A stretch of DNA of 19,489 bases. Source: Deltaproteobacteria bacterium (GTDB taxonomy: Bacteria; Desulfobacterota; Deferrisomatia; Deferrisomatales; Deferrisomataceae). The DNA lies in NCBI GenBank assembly GCA_013152215.1, contig JAADGT010000275.1, positions 1 through 19,489 of the forward strand, given 5' to 3'. The notes below the pieces were generated by a model, which was not told where the DNA came from, ran no database searches, and saw only the letters and a program-made list of their open reading frames with translations. Every line of letters begins with the position of its first letter. Position 1 is the stretch's first letter. A program made the translations under genes and the position numbers. Shown piece by piece: positions 4,766-12,184 of this stretch.

Positions 4766-7458
4766 GCCACCAACTCCCTCAGATTCAGCACGAGCAACAC
4801 CCGGCCGTCGCCGAGAAGCGCCGTGCCGGCGTAGAGGCGAAACCCGGCCATGATCCCCTCGAGGGGCTTCAGGATGATGTCCACCCCTTCGTGGAACCGG
4901 TCCACCACCAGTCCGAGCTCCCTTCCATCGATCGACACCACGAGCACCGCCTCTTCCTCGCGGGGCTCGGGCTCCGCCTCCTCGAGGTCGAGAACCCGAC
5001 CCAACCGGCACAAGGGGACCAGGCGATCCCGCAGGACCGCCGCCTCGTGGCGTTTGATCCGGTGGATCTCGTCCGTGGGGACCCGCACCGTTTCGACGAT
5101 GTTCTCGATCGGCACGCCCAGCGTCTCGCCCCCCACCTCCACGATCATCACGCGGGTCACGGCCATGGAGAGGGGCAACGCCATCCGGATGCAGGTGCCC
5201 CGACCCAGGGTGCTCTCCACGCTCACCGATCCCCCCACCCGGTCCACCATGGCCCGGACGGCGTCCATACCGACCCCCCGGCCCGAGACGTCCGACACTT
5301 GCTCGGCGGTGCTGAACCCCGGCGCGAAGATCAGGTGGAGCGCCTCCTCGTCCGTGATCGTCTCGAGCCGCTCCTCGCTCAGGATGCCCTTCTCGTAGGC
5401 CTTGCGCTTGAGCACCTCCGGGTCCATGCCCCGGCCGTCGTCGATCACTTCGATCCACACCTGGTCGTCGAGCTGCACCGCCCGCAGCCGGATCTCCCCT
5501 TCGAGCGGCTTGCCCGCAGCCTCCCGCTCCTCCGGAGACTCGATTCCGTGGTCGATGCTGTTTCGGACCAGGTGGACCAGGGGCTCGGCCAGGTCCTCCA
5601 CCACGTTCTTATCCGCCTCGGTCTCCTCCCCCTCCATGACCAGCCGCACCTTCTTGCCCAACTTGCGCGACAGGTCACGGACCAGCCGCGGGAACCTCTG
5701 AAACGCATGAGACACCGGCACCATCCGAACCTGCATCACGGCGCCTTGCAGTTCCTCCGCGATCCGGTTGATGACGGCGTGTTGGTTCTTGATCTCCCGG
5801 GCGAGGTCCCGGACCCTGAATACCTCCTCCGCCTTCCGGGCCAGGAACGGCAGGGCGTTCTTGGCCACCACCAGCTCCCCCACCAGGTCCATCAAGGCGT
5901 CGATCCGGGTCTGGTCCACCTTGAGCACCCGGATCTTCTGCCCGGGAGTCGCTCCGTTCTCCCGAGGTGAGCGGCTCGGAGCGGGACCACCCGAATGGGG
6001 AGACGGATCTTCCTCCGGTTCCTCGTGCTGCACCTCCTCCGTCCCCAAGAGACGCGAGAGGATATCCCGGGCCAAGGCCCTCAGAGGCGCCCCGCTCCCC
6101 TGGGTTTGCGCCGCCTCCCGTGCTTCCGCGAGACGAGCCATCTCAGCCGCGTCCCCCAGCTCCGTCAAGGCGGACTCCATCACCCCGGCGGCCGACTCGA
6201 GCACCCCCAGGCGGATGTCCGGACCCCACGGCGCGGCCAGAAGCTCCGTCTGGGCCTGCAAGATCTCCACCGCAGCCGCAAGGGCCTCGTCCTCCGGCCT
6301 GCCGGTTCCTTTCTCCTCCGAGGAGCCCACGTCCTTTTCGTGGTCTGCCTTTGCCTCGTCAGAACGCTCCGCACCGCTCGCCGGTCTCCGTGGAGGAAGC
6401 GTTCCGGTCGCCACGCACTCGATCAACCACTCAACCAGGCCTGGGTCGGGATCGGGCCCACGCAACACCAGGTCCATCCAGTGCAAGGCCGAGGTCTGAA
6501 ACAGGTCCGGGCCCGCCATCTCCAAAGCAGCGCGCACAGAATCCCTGAGGTTCCCCCACAACCCCTTCCGTGCCCACCGCCTGGCGTCCTCCCCGAACGC
6601 GCCGAACGGCTCACCGTGCCCTGGGGGCCCCGCGGGGATCACCCACTCCTCGGGAGCGACCTCATGCACCTCCACCTGGTCGGCCACGTACCGGAACCAC
6701 TCTCGAACCTCCTCCACCGGGGCTGCCGCCACCAGATGGAACCGGAGAACGCACCGGTACGGGTCGAGCTCGTCGGCCGGCGGCCACGGCTCCCGGCTCT
6801 CCACCCGCCCCCATCGGGCGCCCGGGGTCTGACGGGCCGTGTGGAACGGGTCGTCCCCGGTGAAAAAGCACTGCTCGCCTGGGGTGTACGTCACGGCCAC
6901 CGTGCCCGGACCGCCCTCGATGTGGATCTGGTACAGCTCTCGCCGCACGTCATCGGGGACCTCCACGATCCACGAAGGGGCCGCCCCCGATGTCTCGGAT
7001 ACGGATCCCACGTCGGCGGCGCCCCGCTCTTCCGCCACGGCATCGCCGGCCCCCGCGGGCTCCTCGTCATTTGCTTCGGACAACAGCCCCCGCAGGCGCC
7101 CTGCGAGGCCGGCGCTCGTCTCCTCGGCCCCCGGGGGCAGCCGCTCCTCCGCCTCCAGGCTGTCCACCCACTCGCCGACCCGATCCAGGACCTCGAAGAA
7201 CAGGTCCACCCGGTCCGGCGTGAGGTTGAGCTCCCCCTGTCGGACGGCGTCCAGCACGTCCTCGGCGGCGTGCACCAGTCGCGTCAGCGCCCCGATCTCG
7301 AAACACCCCGACGCCCCCTTCATGGTGTGCATGGCGCGGAACAGTCCGTTCAGGATCTCGGCGTCACCAGGAGCCTTTTCCAGTGCGAGAAACCCCTGGC
7401 TCGCCTGCTCTAGGAGATCCCGGCTCTCCGTGATGAACTCGGCCAGCAGCGGGTTCAT
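4756..7458 (-). CDS. cheA: Chemotaxis histidine kinase CheA
   Basis: Protein of 900 residues. The P1 HPt domain (about 1-128) has phosphoacceptor His44 in A-M-H-T-M-K-G-A-S-G. A long middle region (about 160-500) replaces the usual compact P2. It holds a C-F-F-T-G-D-D-P segment, a possible ferredoxin-like fold near 165-275, and acidic linkers. P3 dimerisation follows at about 505-575. The P4 kinase core has the N box V-R-N-S-I-D-H-G-I-E (Asn633), G1 D-D-G-R-G-M-D (about 673) and G2 G-R-G-V-G-M-D (about 726). P5 (about 760-900) is CheW-like and binds CheW and receptors. It would phosphorylate CheY and CheB. The start is ATG 7458, overlapping the cheY stop as ATGA, with GAGGAGGGAG upstream. About 250 residues longer than E. 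coli CheA because of the middle region. Confidence 0.97.
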   Translation of the reverse strand: MNPLLAEFITESRDLLEQASQGFLALEKAPGDAEILNGLFRAMHTMKGASGCFEIGALTRLVHAAEDVLDAVRQGELNLTPDRVDLFFEVLDRVGEWVDSLEAEERLPPGAEETSAGLAGRLRGLLSEANDEEPAGAGDAVAEERGAADVGSVSETSGAAPSWIVEVPDDVRRELYQIHIEGGPGTVAVTYTPGEQCFFTGDDPFHTARQTPGARWGRVESREPWPPADELDPYRCVLRFHLVAAAPVEEVREWFRYVADQVEVHEVAPEEWVIPAGPPGHGEPFGAFGEDARRWARKGLWGNLRDSVRAALEMAGPDLFQTSALHWMDLVLRGPDPDPGLVEWLIECVATGTLPPRRPASGAERSDEAKADHEKDVGSSEEKGTGRPEDEALAAAVEILQAQTELLAAPWGPDIRLGVLESAAGVMESALTELGDAAEMARLAEAREAAQTQGSGAPLRALARDILSRLLGTEEVQHEEPEEDPSPHSGGPAPSRSPRENGATPGQKIRVLKVDQTRIDALMDLVGELVVAKNALPFLARKAEEVFRVRDLAREIKNQHAVINRIAEELQGAVMQVRMVPVSHAFQRFPRLVRDLSRKLGKKVRLVMEGEETEADKNVVEDLAEPLVHLVRNSIDHGIESPEEREAAGKPLEGEIRLRAVQLDDQVWIEVIDDGRGMDPEVLKRKAYEKGILSEERLETITDEEALHLIFAPGFSTAEQVSDVSGRGVGMDAVRAMVDRVGGSVSVESTLGRGTCIRMALPLSMAVTRVMIVEVGGETLGVPIENIVETVRVPTDEIHRIKRHEAAVLRDRLVPLCRLGRVLDLEEAEPEPREEEAVLVVSIDGRELGLVVDRFHEGVDIILKPLEGIMAGFRLYAGTALLGDGRVLLVLNLRELVACL

Positions 7459-7832
7459 CGGCTCCCTCCTCGGGCCGTCATCAATGTAGCCCGCCACGCA
7501 AGGGTTTCGGGCCGGACCGGCTTGACCAGATAGAGGTTGGCCCCAACCCGGTACGCCTGTTCCCTGTCCCGCCGTTCGGCCTCCGTGCTGATCATGACCG
7601 CCGGGATCGCCCTGAGTTGGGGGGTGCTCCGGACCTCTTTCAAAAACGTGTACCCGTCCATCTTGGGCATGTTCACGTCCACCAGCAGCAAGTCGTAGGG
7701 AACCACCAACGCCTTCTCCAATGCCTCCACACCGTTTTCGGCCTCGTCCACTTCGAACCCGGCCCCCTCCAGGATTTGGCGGTGGTACATTCGAACCGTG
7801 ACGGCATCGTCCACGATCAGTGCTCGTCTCAT
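7455..7832 (-). CDS. cheY: CheY-like single-domain response regulator
   Basis: Protein of 125 residues, one receiver domain. Asp8/Asp9, phosphoacceptor Asp52 in L-L-V-D-V-N-M-P-K-M-D-G, Ser82 at the switch position (M-I-S-T-E) and Lys104 in L-V-K-P are present. It lies between cheR (27-base gap) and cheA (4-base ATGA overlap), so it is the cognate CheY of the core operon. AAGGA lies 7 bases before the ATG. The C-terminal helix is short and ends in R-G-G-S-R. It differs clearly from the second CheY at 3926-4297, so the two are not a recent duplication. Confidence 0.95.
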   Translation of the reverse strand: MRRALIVDDAVTVRMYHRQILEGAGFEVDEAENGVEALEKALVVPYDLLLVDVNMPKMDGYTFLKEVRSTPQLRAIPAVMISTEAERRDREQAYRVGANLYLVKPVRPETLAWRATLMTARGGSR

Positions 7833-7859
7833 GTCCGATCCTTCGTTTCGGCTATAGCG

Positions 7860-8726
7860 CTAGATGGACCTCTGGTAGACGATCGCGTCCTCGAACCGGC
7901 GCACCTTGAACAGCGAGGTGATCCGGCTCATGGACTCCGAGTGCCCCAGGAGCACGAACCCTCCGGGCTTCAACGCGTCGTACAGGGTCTCGGCAGCCTG
8001 CCGCTGGGACGCCTCGTCGAAATAGATCAGCAGGTTCCGGCAGAAGATGATGTCGAAGTCCCGCATCCCTCGGGTGTCTTTGGGATCGCACAGGTTGATC
8101 CGGCGGAAGTCCACGCAGGTCCGCAGGTCCTCGCACAGCCGGTGGTACCCCCCGGCCAGCGGCTCGAAGTACTTCTCCAGAATCCAACGGGGCAGGTGGT
8201 TCACCGATCGCCGGGAGAACACCCCGGCACGGGCCTTCTCCAAAGCCTGGGTGTCGATGTCGGACGCCACGATCTCCACGTCCACCTCGTCGATCCGGTC
8301 CCAGAACTCCAGCAGATACAAAGCGATCGAGTAAGGTTCCTCCCCGGTGGAGCACGGAACGGACCAGATTCTCACGGTCTCCCCCGGGCGTTGGTGGTGG
8401 AGCACTTCACCCAAGAGCGCGTTCACCATGCACTTGAGCTGGTACTCCTCCCGAAAGAAGTACGTCTCGTTGACGGTCATGAGGTTCACCAGCTCCTGGA
8501 ACTCCTTGCCCGAGGCCTGGAACCGCATGAACGCGAAGTACTCCCGAAAGCTTTCGTGGCCCGTCTGGTGCATCCTCTGGATCAGTCGCTTGTCCACGAA
8601 GTAGCGCTTGGAGTCCTCGAACCGGATGCCGGTCTTGCGGTAGAAGTAGTCCCGGAACCGCTCGAACTCGGCGTCGGTGATGCGAACCTCGGGGGCTGAC
8701 TCGCGTGCCACCCCGCTGTGTCCCAT
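7860..8726 (-). CDS. cheR: Chemoreceptor methyltransferase CheR
   Basis: Protein of 288 residues. CheR transfers methyl groups from S-adenosylmethionine to receptor glutamates during adaptation. The N-terminal helical domain (about 15-80) is followed by N-E-T-Y-F-F-R-E (86-93), the SAM-binding stretch I-W-S-V-P-C-S-T-G-E-E-P-Y-S (120-133), S-D-I-D at 155-158, and I-I-F-C-R-N-L-L-I-Y-F at 226-236, all standard for the family. There is no extra C-terminal TPR domain. It starts 3 bases after the HEAT-repeat gene stop, with GGAGACGGGTGAG before the ATG. Likely substrates are the double-hairpin soluble receptor and possibly receptors encoded elsewhere. Neither receptor in this window has an obvious C-terminal CheR-docking pentapeptide. 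Confidence 0.96.
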   Translation of the reverse strand: MGHSGVARESAPEVRITDAEFERFRDYFYRKTGIRFEDSKRYFVDKRLIQRMHQTGHESFREYFAFMRFQASGKEFQELVNLMTVNETYFFREEYQLKCMVNALLGEVLHHQRPGETVRIWSVPCSTGEEPYSIALYLLEFWDRIDEVDVEIVASDIDTQALEKARAGVFSRRSVNHLPRWILEKYFEPLAGGYHRLCEDLRTCVDFRRINLCDPKDTRGMRDFDIIFCRNLLIYFDEASQRQAAETLYDALKPGGFVLLGHSESMSRITSLFKVRRFEDAIVYQRSI

Positions 8727-8729
8727 GGC

Positions 8730-9365
8730 TCACCCGTCTCCGAGGACGCGTTTCAGAGCGGTGTCCACGGCGAACCCGACAAAGGGTTCATTGGGAAACC
8801 GGTCCTTGACCGCTTGGATCGCCGGGGCCATGTCGGGGGTGCCCACCTCGGCCAAGCGGTCGATCGCCGTGGTGACCACGTTTACGTGCTCGTCGCTCTC
8901 CACCACCGCGAGCAGCCACCCCGGGGCCTGGGGGTGGGCCAGGTCTCGGAGGATGTCCACGGCAAAGATCCGCACGTCCGGATCCGGGTCCGCCAGCAAA
9001 GCGGCTATGCGGTGGCCCACCGCGTCCGGGAGCTGCCGCAGGACCTCCACGGCGCCGTTGCGAAGCCCCGCGTCCTCGCCCCGAAGCAACGGGATCAAGC
9101 CCTCGACCACCGCTTCGGTGCCGATCGCCAGCAGGCTTCCGAAGAGCGCTTCGCGTACCGTCGGATCCGGCTCCACCCGGAGCCGCTCACAAAGGGCGCT
9201 CACCGCCTCCGGGTGGGCGGCCAAGTCGCGTGCGGCCCACCTGCGCGCCTTGACCTGATCGTCGTGAAGCTGCGCCAAGAGCCCCTGCAGGTCCCTGCCG
9301 TACTTACGGATGTGGGGCTTCGACGGAGCCGCCTGATCTTCTTTTGCACGTTTGACGAGTCCCAT
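8730..9365 (-). CDS. HEAT-repeat protein of the chemosensory operon
   Basis: Protein of 211 residues. From about residue 20 on it consists of paired amphipathic helices with HEAT-type loops. Examples are H-D-D-Q-V-K-A-R-R-W-A-A, P-D-P-T-V-R-E-A-L and P-D-P-D-V-R-I-F-A-V-D-I-L, where D/P-x-V-R at the turn is the hallmark. About five repeats can be made out. HEAT solenoids bind proteins and have no enzymatic activity of their own. Position between cheB and cheR suggests a scaffold linking adaptation enzymes to the receptor array; this is inference. The start ATG 9365 has GAGGGGAC upstream and lies 16 bases after the cheB stop; the frame is open further upstream but overlaps cheB. Confidence 0.88.
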   Translation of the reverse strand: MGLVKRAKEDQAAPSKPHIRKYGRDLQGLLAQLHDDQVKARRWAARDLAAHPEAVSALCERLRVEPDPTVREALFGSLLAIGTEAVVEGLIPLLRGEDAGLRNGAVEVLRQLPDAVGHRIAALLADPDPDVRIFAVDILRDLAHPQAPGWLLAVVESDEHVNVVTTAIDRLAEVGTPDMAPAIQAVKDRFPNEPFVGFAVDTALKRVLGDG

Positions 9366-9381
9366 GACGTCCCCTCTTCGC

Positions 9382-10512
9382 TCAGGCACGGGCGGCGCGG
9401 CGGCCTTTGGACCGAGTGTCTCCGTGCGCCCACTCCACGAGCTGCCCGGCAATCCGGTCGGCCGGCAGCACCGCGTCGGCGCCGCCGAGCTCGATCAGCT
9501 CCCGGGGCATCCCGAAGACCACGGCCGTCTCCTCCGACTCGGCCACGGTCCGCCCTCCCCGGCGGTGCACCTCGGCCATGGCCTCGGCGCCGTCGTTTCC
9601 CATGCCGGTCAGCTCCACCGCGATCAGGTGCTCCGGGGGAACGTGATCCATGGCGGAACGTACCATCCGCTCCACGCTGGGATGCCACAGGAACCGGTCG
9701 TCCGCCGGAACGCTCAGGCCCACCAGGCGATCCTTTCGACGGCTCACCACCACGTCGGCATCCCCGCGGGCGATCCACACCGTTCCCGGCTCCAGCGGGG
9801 TCGGCCCCCCCACCTCGCTCACCCGCAACGCGCACTGCCGGTTCAGGCGCTCGGCAAACACCCGGGTGAACTTCCCGGGCATGTGTTGGGCCACCAACAC
9901 CGGCAGGGGGAAATCAGCAGGGAGCTCGGGCAGGATCTCCTCCAGGGTGCGCGGCCCGCCGGTGGACACCCCGATCAACACCAGGCCCTCGGGGGCCGCC
10001 CGGTCCGGCGGGCCGGCCTCCTCGGCCCCGGCGGCTCTCTCCCGTGACGTTCGTCCCGCCGCCGGACGCTTGGGGCGCCCCCTCGGCCCCATCTTGGTCT
10101 TCCGGGGCGGGCGCTGTTTGGCCCGCAGGGCCGCCCTCACCTTGGCGATCAGCTCGTCGGTCAGGTTTTTGATCCGGAGCGAGACCGTCCCATCCGGCTT
10201 GGGAAGGTAGTCCACCGCGCCCAATTCCAGAGCCTCGAACGTGGCCAGGGCTCCCTTCTCGGTGAGAGACGACACCATCACAACCGGGCGGGGGAACTCG
10301 GTCATGATGTGGCTGAGACAGGTCAGCCCGTCCATCACGGGCATGTTGATGTCCAGGGTCACCACGTCCGGGTCGATCTCCCGGATCTGGCGCAGGGCGT
10401 CCTCCCCGTCCCTGGCCGTATGGACCTCGAAGTCGTCCTGGGTCTCCAGCATCTGGCGCAGGTATTTGCGCATCAACGCGGAATCGTCGACCACCAGGAT
10501 CTTGTACTTCAC
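9382..10512 (-). CDS. cheB: Chemoreceptor methylesterase/deamidase CheB
   Basis: Protein of 376 residues. It removes methyl groups from receptor glutamates and deamidates glutamines when phosphorylated by CheA. The receiver domain (1-125) has Asp9/Asp10, phosphoacceptor Asp54 in T-L-D-I-N-M-P-V-M-D-G and Lys105. The C-terminal esterase domain (about 175-360) has the catalytic triad Ser183 in I-G-V-S-T-G-G-P, His210 in A-Q-H-M-P and Asp307 in T-G-M-G-N-D-G-A. The interdomain linker (about 130-172) is unusually basic and includes P-R-G-R-P-K-R-P (143-150), which matches the AT-hook pattern. The GTG start at 10512 has a weak GGAG-type site and lies 33 bases after the CheW stop. Confidence 0.96.
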   Translation of the reverse strand: MKYKILVVDDSALMRKYLRQMLETQDDFEVHTARDGEDALRQIREIDPDVVTLDINMPVMDGLTCLSHIMTEFPRPVVMVSSLTEKGALATFEALELGAVDYLPKPDGTVSLRIKNLTDELIAKVRAALRAKQRPPRKTKMGPRGRPKRPAAGRTSRERAAGAEEAGPPDRAAPEGLVLIGVSTGGPRTLEEILPELPADFPLPVLVAQHMPGKFTRVFAERLNRQCALRVSEVGGPTPLEPGTVWIARGDADVVVSRRKDRLVGLSVPADDRFLWHPSVERMVRSAMDHVPPEHLIAVELTGMGNDGAEAMAEVHRRGGRTVAESEETAVVFGMPRELIELGGADAVLPADRIAGQLVEWAHGDTRSKGRRAARA

Positions 10513-10545
10513 GCTCCGTACCCCCGTGGATGACCGTGGATGCGG

Positions 10546-11925
10546 CTACGCACCGGCCTCATCGGAGACCGCCAGGGCCACCGCCTCTCGTTCGTCGGCC
10601 CCCAGCAGCTCGCGCGCCTCGAGCACCTGGATCATCCGACCCTGCTCCTTCAGGTTCACCACCCGGCCCATGATGCGCGCCTGGTCCTCCGACAGCCGGG
10701 GAGCGTCCTCCACTGCCCTGGCAGGCACCCGCAGCACCTCGCTCATGGCATCCACCACGAAACCGGTGCGCGTGCCATCGAGGTTCAGCACCAGGATCCG
10801 CTGCCGGTCGTTTCGCTCCATCCGCTCCAGCCCGAAACGGGCGCGCATGTCCACCACCGGGAGCACCGTCCCCCGGAGATTCACCATTCCCTCGATGAAC
10901 TCGGGCGTCTTCGGCACGCGGCTCAGCTCGTCCGGCACCCAGATGATCTCCTGGACCCATTCGATGCCCACGCCGTACTCCTGACCCGCAAGCTGGAACA
11001 CCACGAACTGGAGTTCTTCGTCCTCTCCGGCCCGCGAGACGCTCCCTCGTCCTTCCGTCCGCATCGCATTCTCCCCATGGGTCTCCACCGCTTCCCTGAC
11101 TGCCGGGTGCTGGAACAGCGCTTCGGCGCTCAACAGCGAGACGAGCCGCCTTCCTCCCTCCAGGCGGCACACGGCCTGAACGCCGTCCACACCCTGGCTG
11201 GCCAACAGTTCCGGCACCTCGTCGAGCGAGTCCGCGTAGACCTGGAACACCTCGTGAACCCGGTCCACCACCATCCCAGCCGTGACCTGCCGATCCCCCT
11301 CGGCTAGGCTCACGACCAAGATCCGGTTGTGCTCCTCCAACGGCGCGTCGGCCAAGCCGAACAGACGCCGCAGACTCACCAGCGGCAGCACCCTCCCTCT
11401 CAGGTCGATGATCCCAAGCACGTGCTCCCCGGCCCGGGGCACCCGGCTGATCTCGTCGGGCACCCGGACGATCTCTTGGACCTCCCCGATGTCGAAGGCA
11501 TACTCCTCGGCGTCCACCTCGAAGCTCACCAACTGCCGGCCCTCGGCCTCGGCCTCTTCGGCCGCTCCGGCAGGCCGCGCCGAGGCACCCCTCGCCGGGC
11601 GAAGGCCGTCGTCGCAAGAACCGCGAAACGACTCGAACTCCCTCCCGACGAGGGCCCGGCCGTCCAGAAGCTGGATCAGCGTCCCCCCCTCCTCGGACCG
11701 GATCACCCCTGCCAGCAACTCTGAGTCCACCGTCATGGACACATCGGTGGCGGGCTCGACCTTCTCCGCCTCCACGTTGAGCACCCGCTCCACCCGGTCC
11801 ACCACCAACCCGACCGGGCGGGAGCAGTCGACCACCACCACCCGGGTGGCGTCGGTGGGCTCCGCCCCGGGAAGACCCAAAAGGCTCCGCAGGTCCACCA
11901 CGGGCAGCACGGTTCCCATTCGCAA
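10546..11925 (-). CDS. cheW: Multi-domain CheW coupling protein, main open frame (end of domain 1 plus domains 2 and 3)
   Basis: This 459-codon frame encodes the second part of a first CheW domain (about 1-105), a full second domain (about 129-278; I-I-D-L-R-G-R-V-L-P-L-V-S-L-R) and a full third domain (about 303-445; M-V-N-L-R-G-T-V-L-P-V-V-D-M-R). CheW proteins bridge receptors and CheA P5; three-domain forms build alternative array lattices. The frame opens with TTG at 11925, and an ATG follows at 11919. Neither has a convincing ribosome binding site, because these codons lie inside domain 1. The missing first part of domain 1 is encoded just upstream in another frame with a good start at 12139. 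The natural protein is therefore most likely one 530-residue chain interrupted by an indel near 11918-11925. Confidence 0.85.
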   Translation of the reverse strand: MRMGTVLPVVDLRSLLGLPGAEPTDATRVVVVDCSRPVGLVVDRVERVLNVEAEKVEPATDVSMTVDSELLAGVIRSEEGGTLIQLLDGRALVGREFESFRGSCDDGLRPARGASARPAGAAEEAEAEGRQLVSFEVDAEEYAFDIGEVQEIVRVPDEISRVPRAGEHVLGIIDLRGRVLPLVSLRRLFGLADAPLEEHNRILVVSLAEGDRQVTAGMVVDRVHEVFQVYADSLDEVPELLASQGVDGVQAVCRLEGGRRLVSLLSAEALFQHPAVREAVETHGENAMRTEGRGSVSRAGEDEELQFVVFQLAGQEYGVGIEWVQEIIWVPDELSRVPKTPEFIEGMVNLRGTVLPVVDMRARFGLERMERNDRQRILVLNLDGTRTGFVVDAMSEVLRVPARAVEDAPRLSEDQARIMGRVVNLKEQGRMIQVLEARELLGADEREAVALAVSDEAGA

Positions 11926-12139
11926 GCCCCTTCAGGCTGCCTGGCGCAAGGGGGACCTTCACCGTCTCGAGAAGGCGGACGATCTCCAGCACCGACTCCA
12001 TCGGGAAGGCGAAGCGTTCCTCCTCCACGAGACAGGTGACGTACTGCCGGGCGGCACCTTCGTCGCACGAAGGGTCTCGCTCCCCGCCCAAGGGGTCCCC
12101 GAGGTCCTCTCCGGTGGGAATGTTTGACGCTGGTTCCAT
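11918..12139 (-). pseudogene. cheW: Frameshifted N-terminal part of the three-domain CheW gene
   Basis: From ATG 12139, with a strong GGAGG site 6-7 bases upstream, the frame encodes 74 residues. They end in a typical CheW domain start: Q-Y-V-T-C-L-V-E-E-E-R-F-A-F-P, then V-L-E-I-V-R and L-K-G-L-A-N. CheW domains continue with L-R-G-x-V-L-P-V-V-D-L-R. Here that continuation (M-G-T-V-L-P-V-V-D-L-R) is found in a different frame at once downstream. If translation stayed in the original frame it would run on, without a stop, to about 10559 as an arginine/glycine-rich nonsense protein. Either a 5-base deletion or loss of one copy of an 8-base tandem TTGCGAAT would explain the break. It is 45 bases downstream of the soluble receptor gene in the same operon. 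Confidence 0.8.
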
Positions 12140-12184
12140 CGGTTGCCTCCGCTGCGCTGCGCGGTGTCGCGCGAATCCGTCCGA

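Noticed and set aside
4204..5970. Plus-strand open frame of 588 codons
   Set aside because: It is antisense to CheA and the STAS gene, and its His/Pro/Leu/Asp-rich text mirrors the kinase codons. CheA domain motifs settle which strand is coding.
11910..11935. Programmed ribosomal frameshifting in cheW
   Set aside because: There is no slippery heptamer, no internal Shine-Dalgarno at suitable spacing and no obvious downstream structure. Joining the frames by a one-base shift would also leave out the conserved L-R, so an indel fits better.
10559..12139. 526-codon minus-strand frame continuing past the CheW break
   Set aside because: Only its first 74 residues look like protein; the rest is Arg/Gly-rich and overlaps the true CheW frame, so the long version is a consequence of the frameshift.
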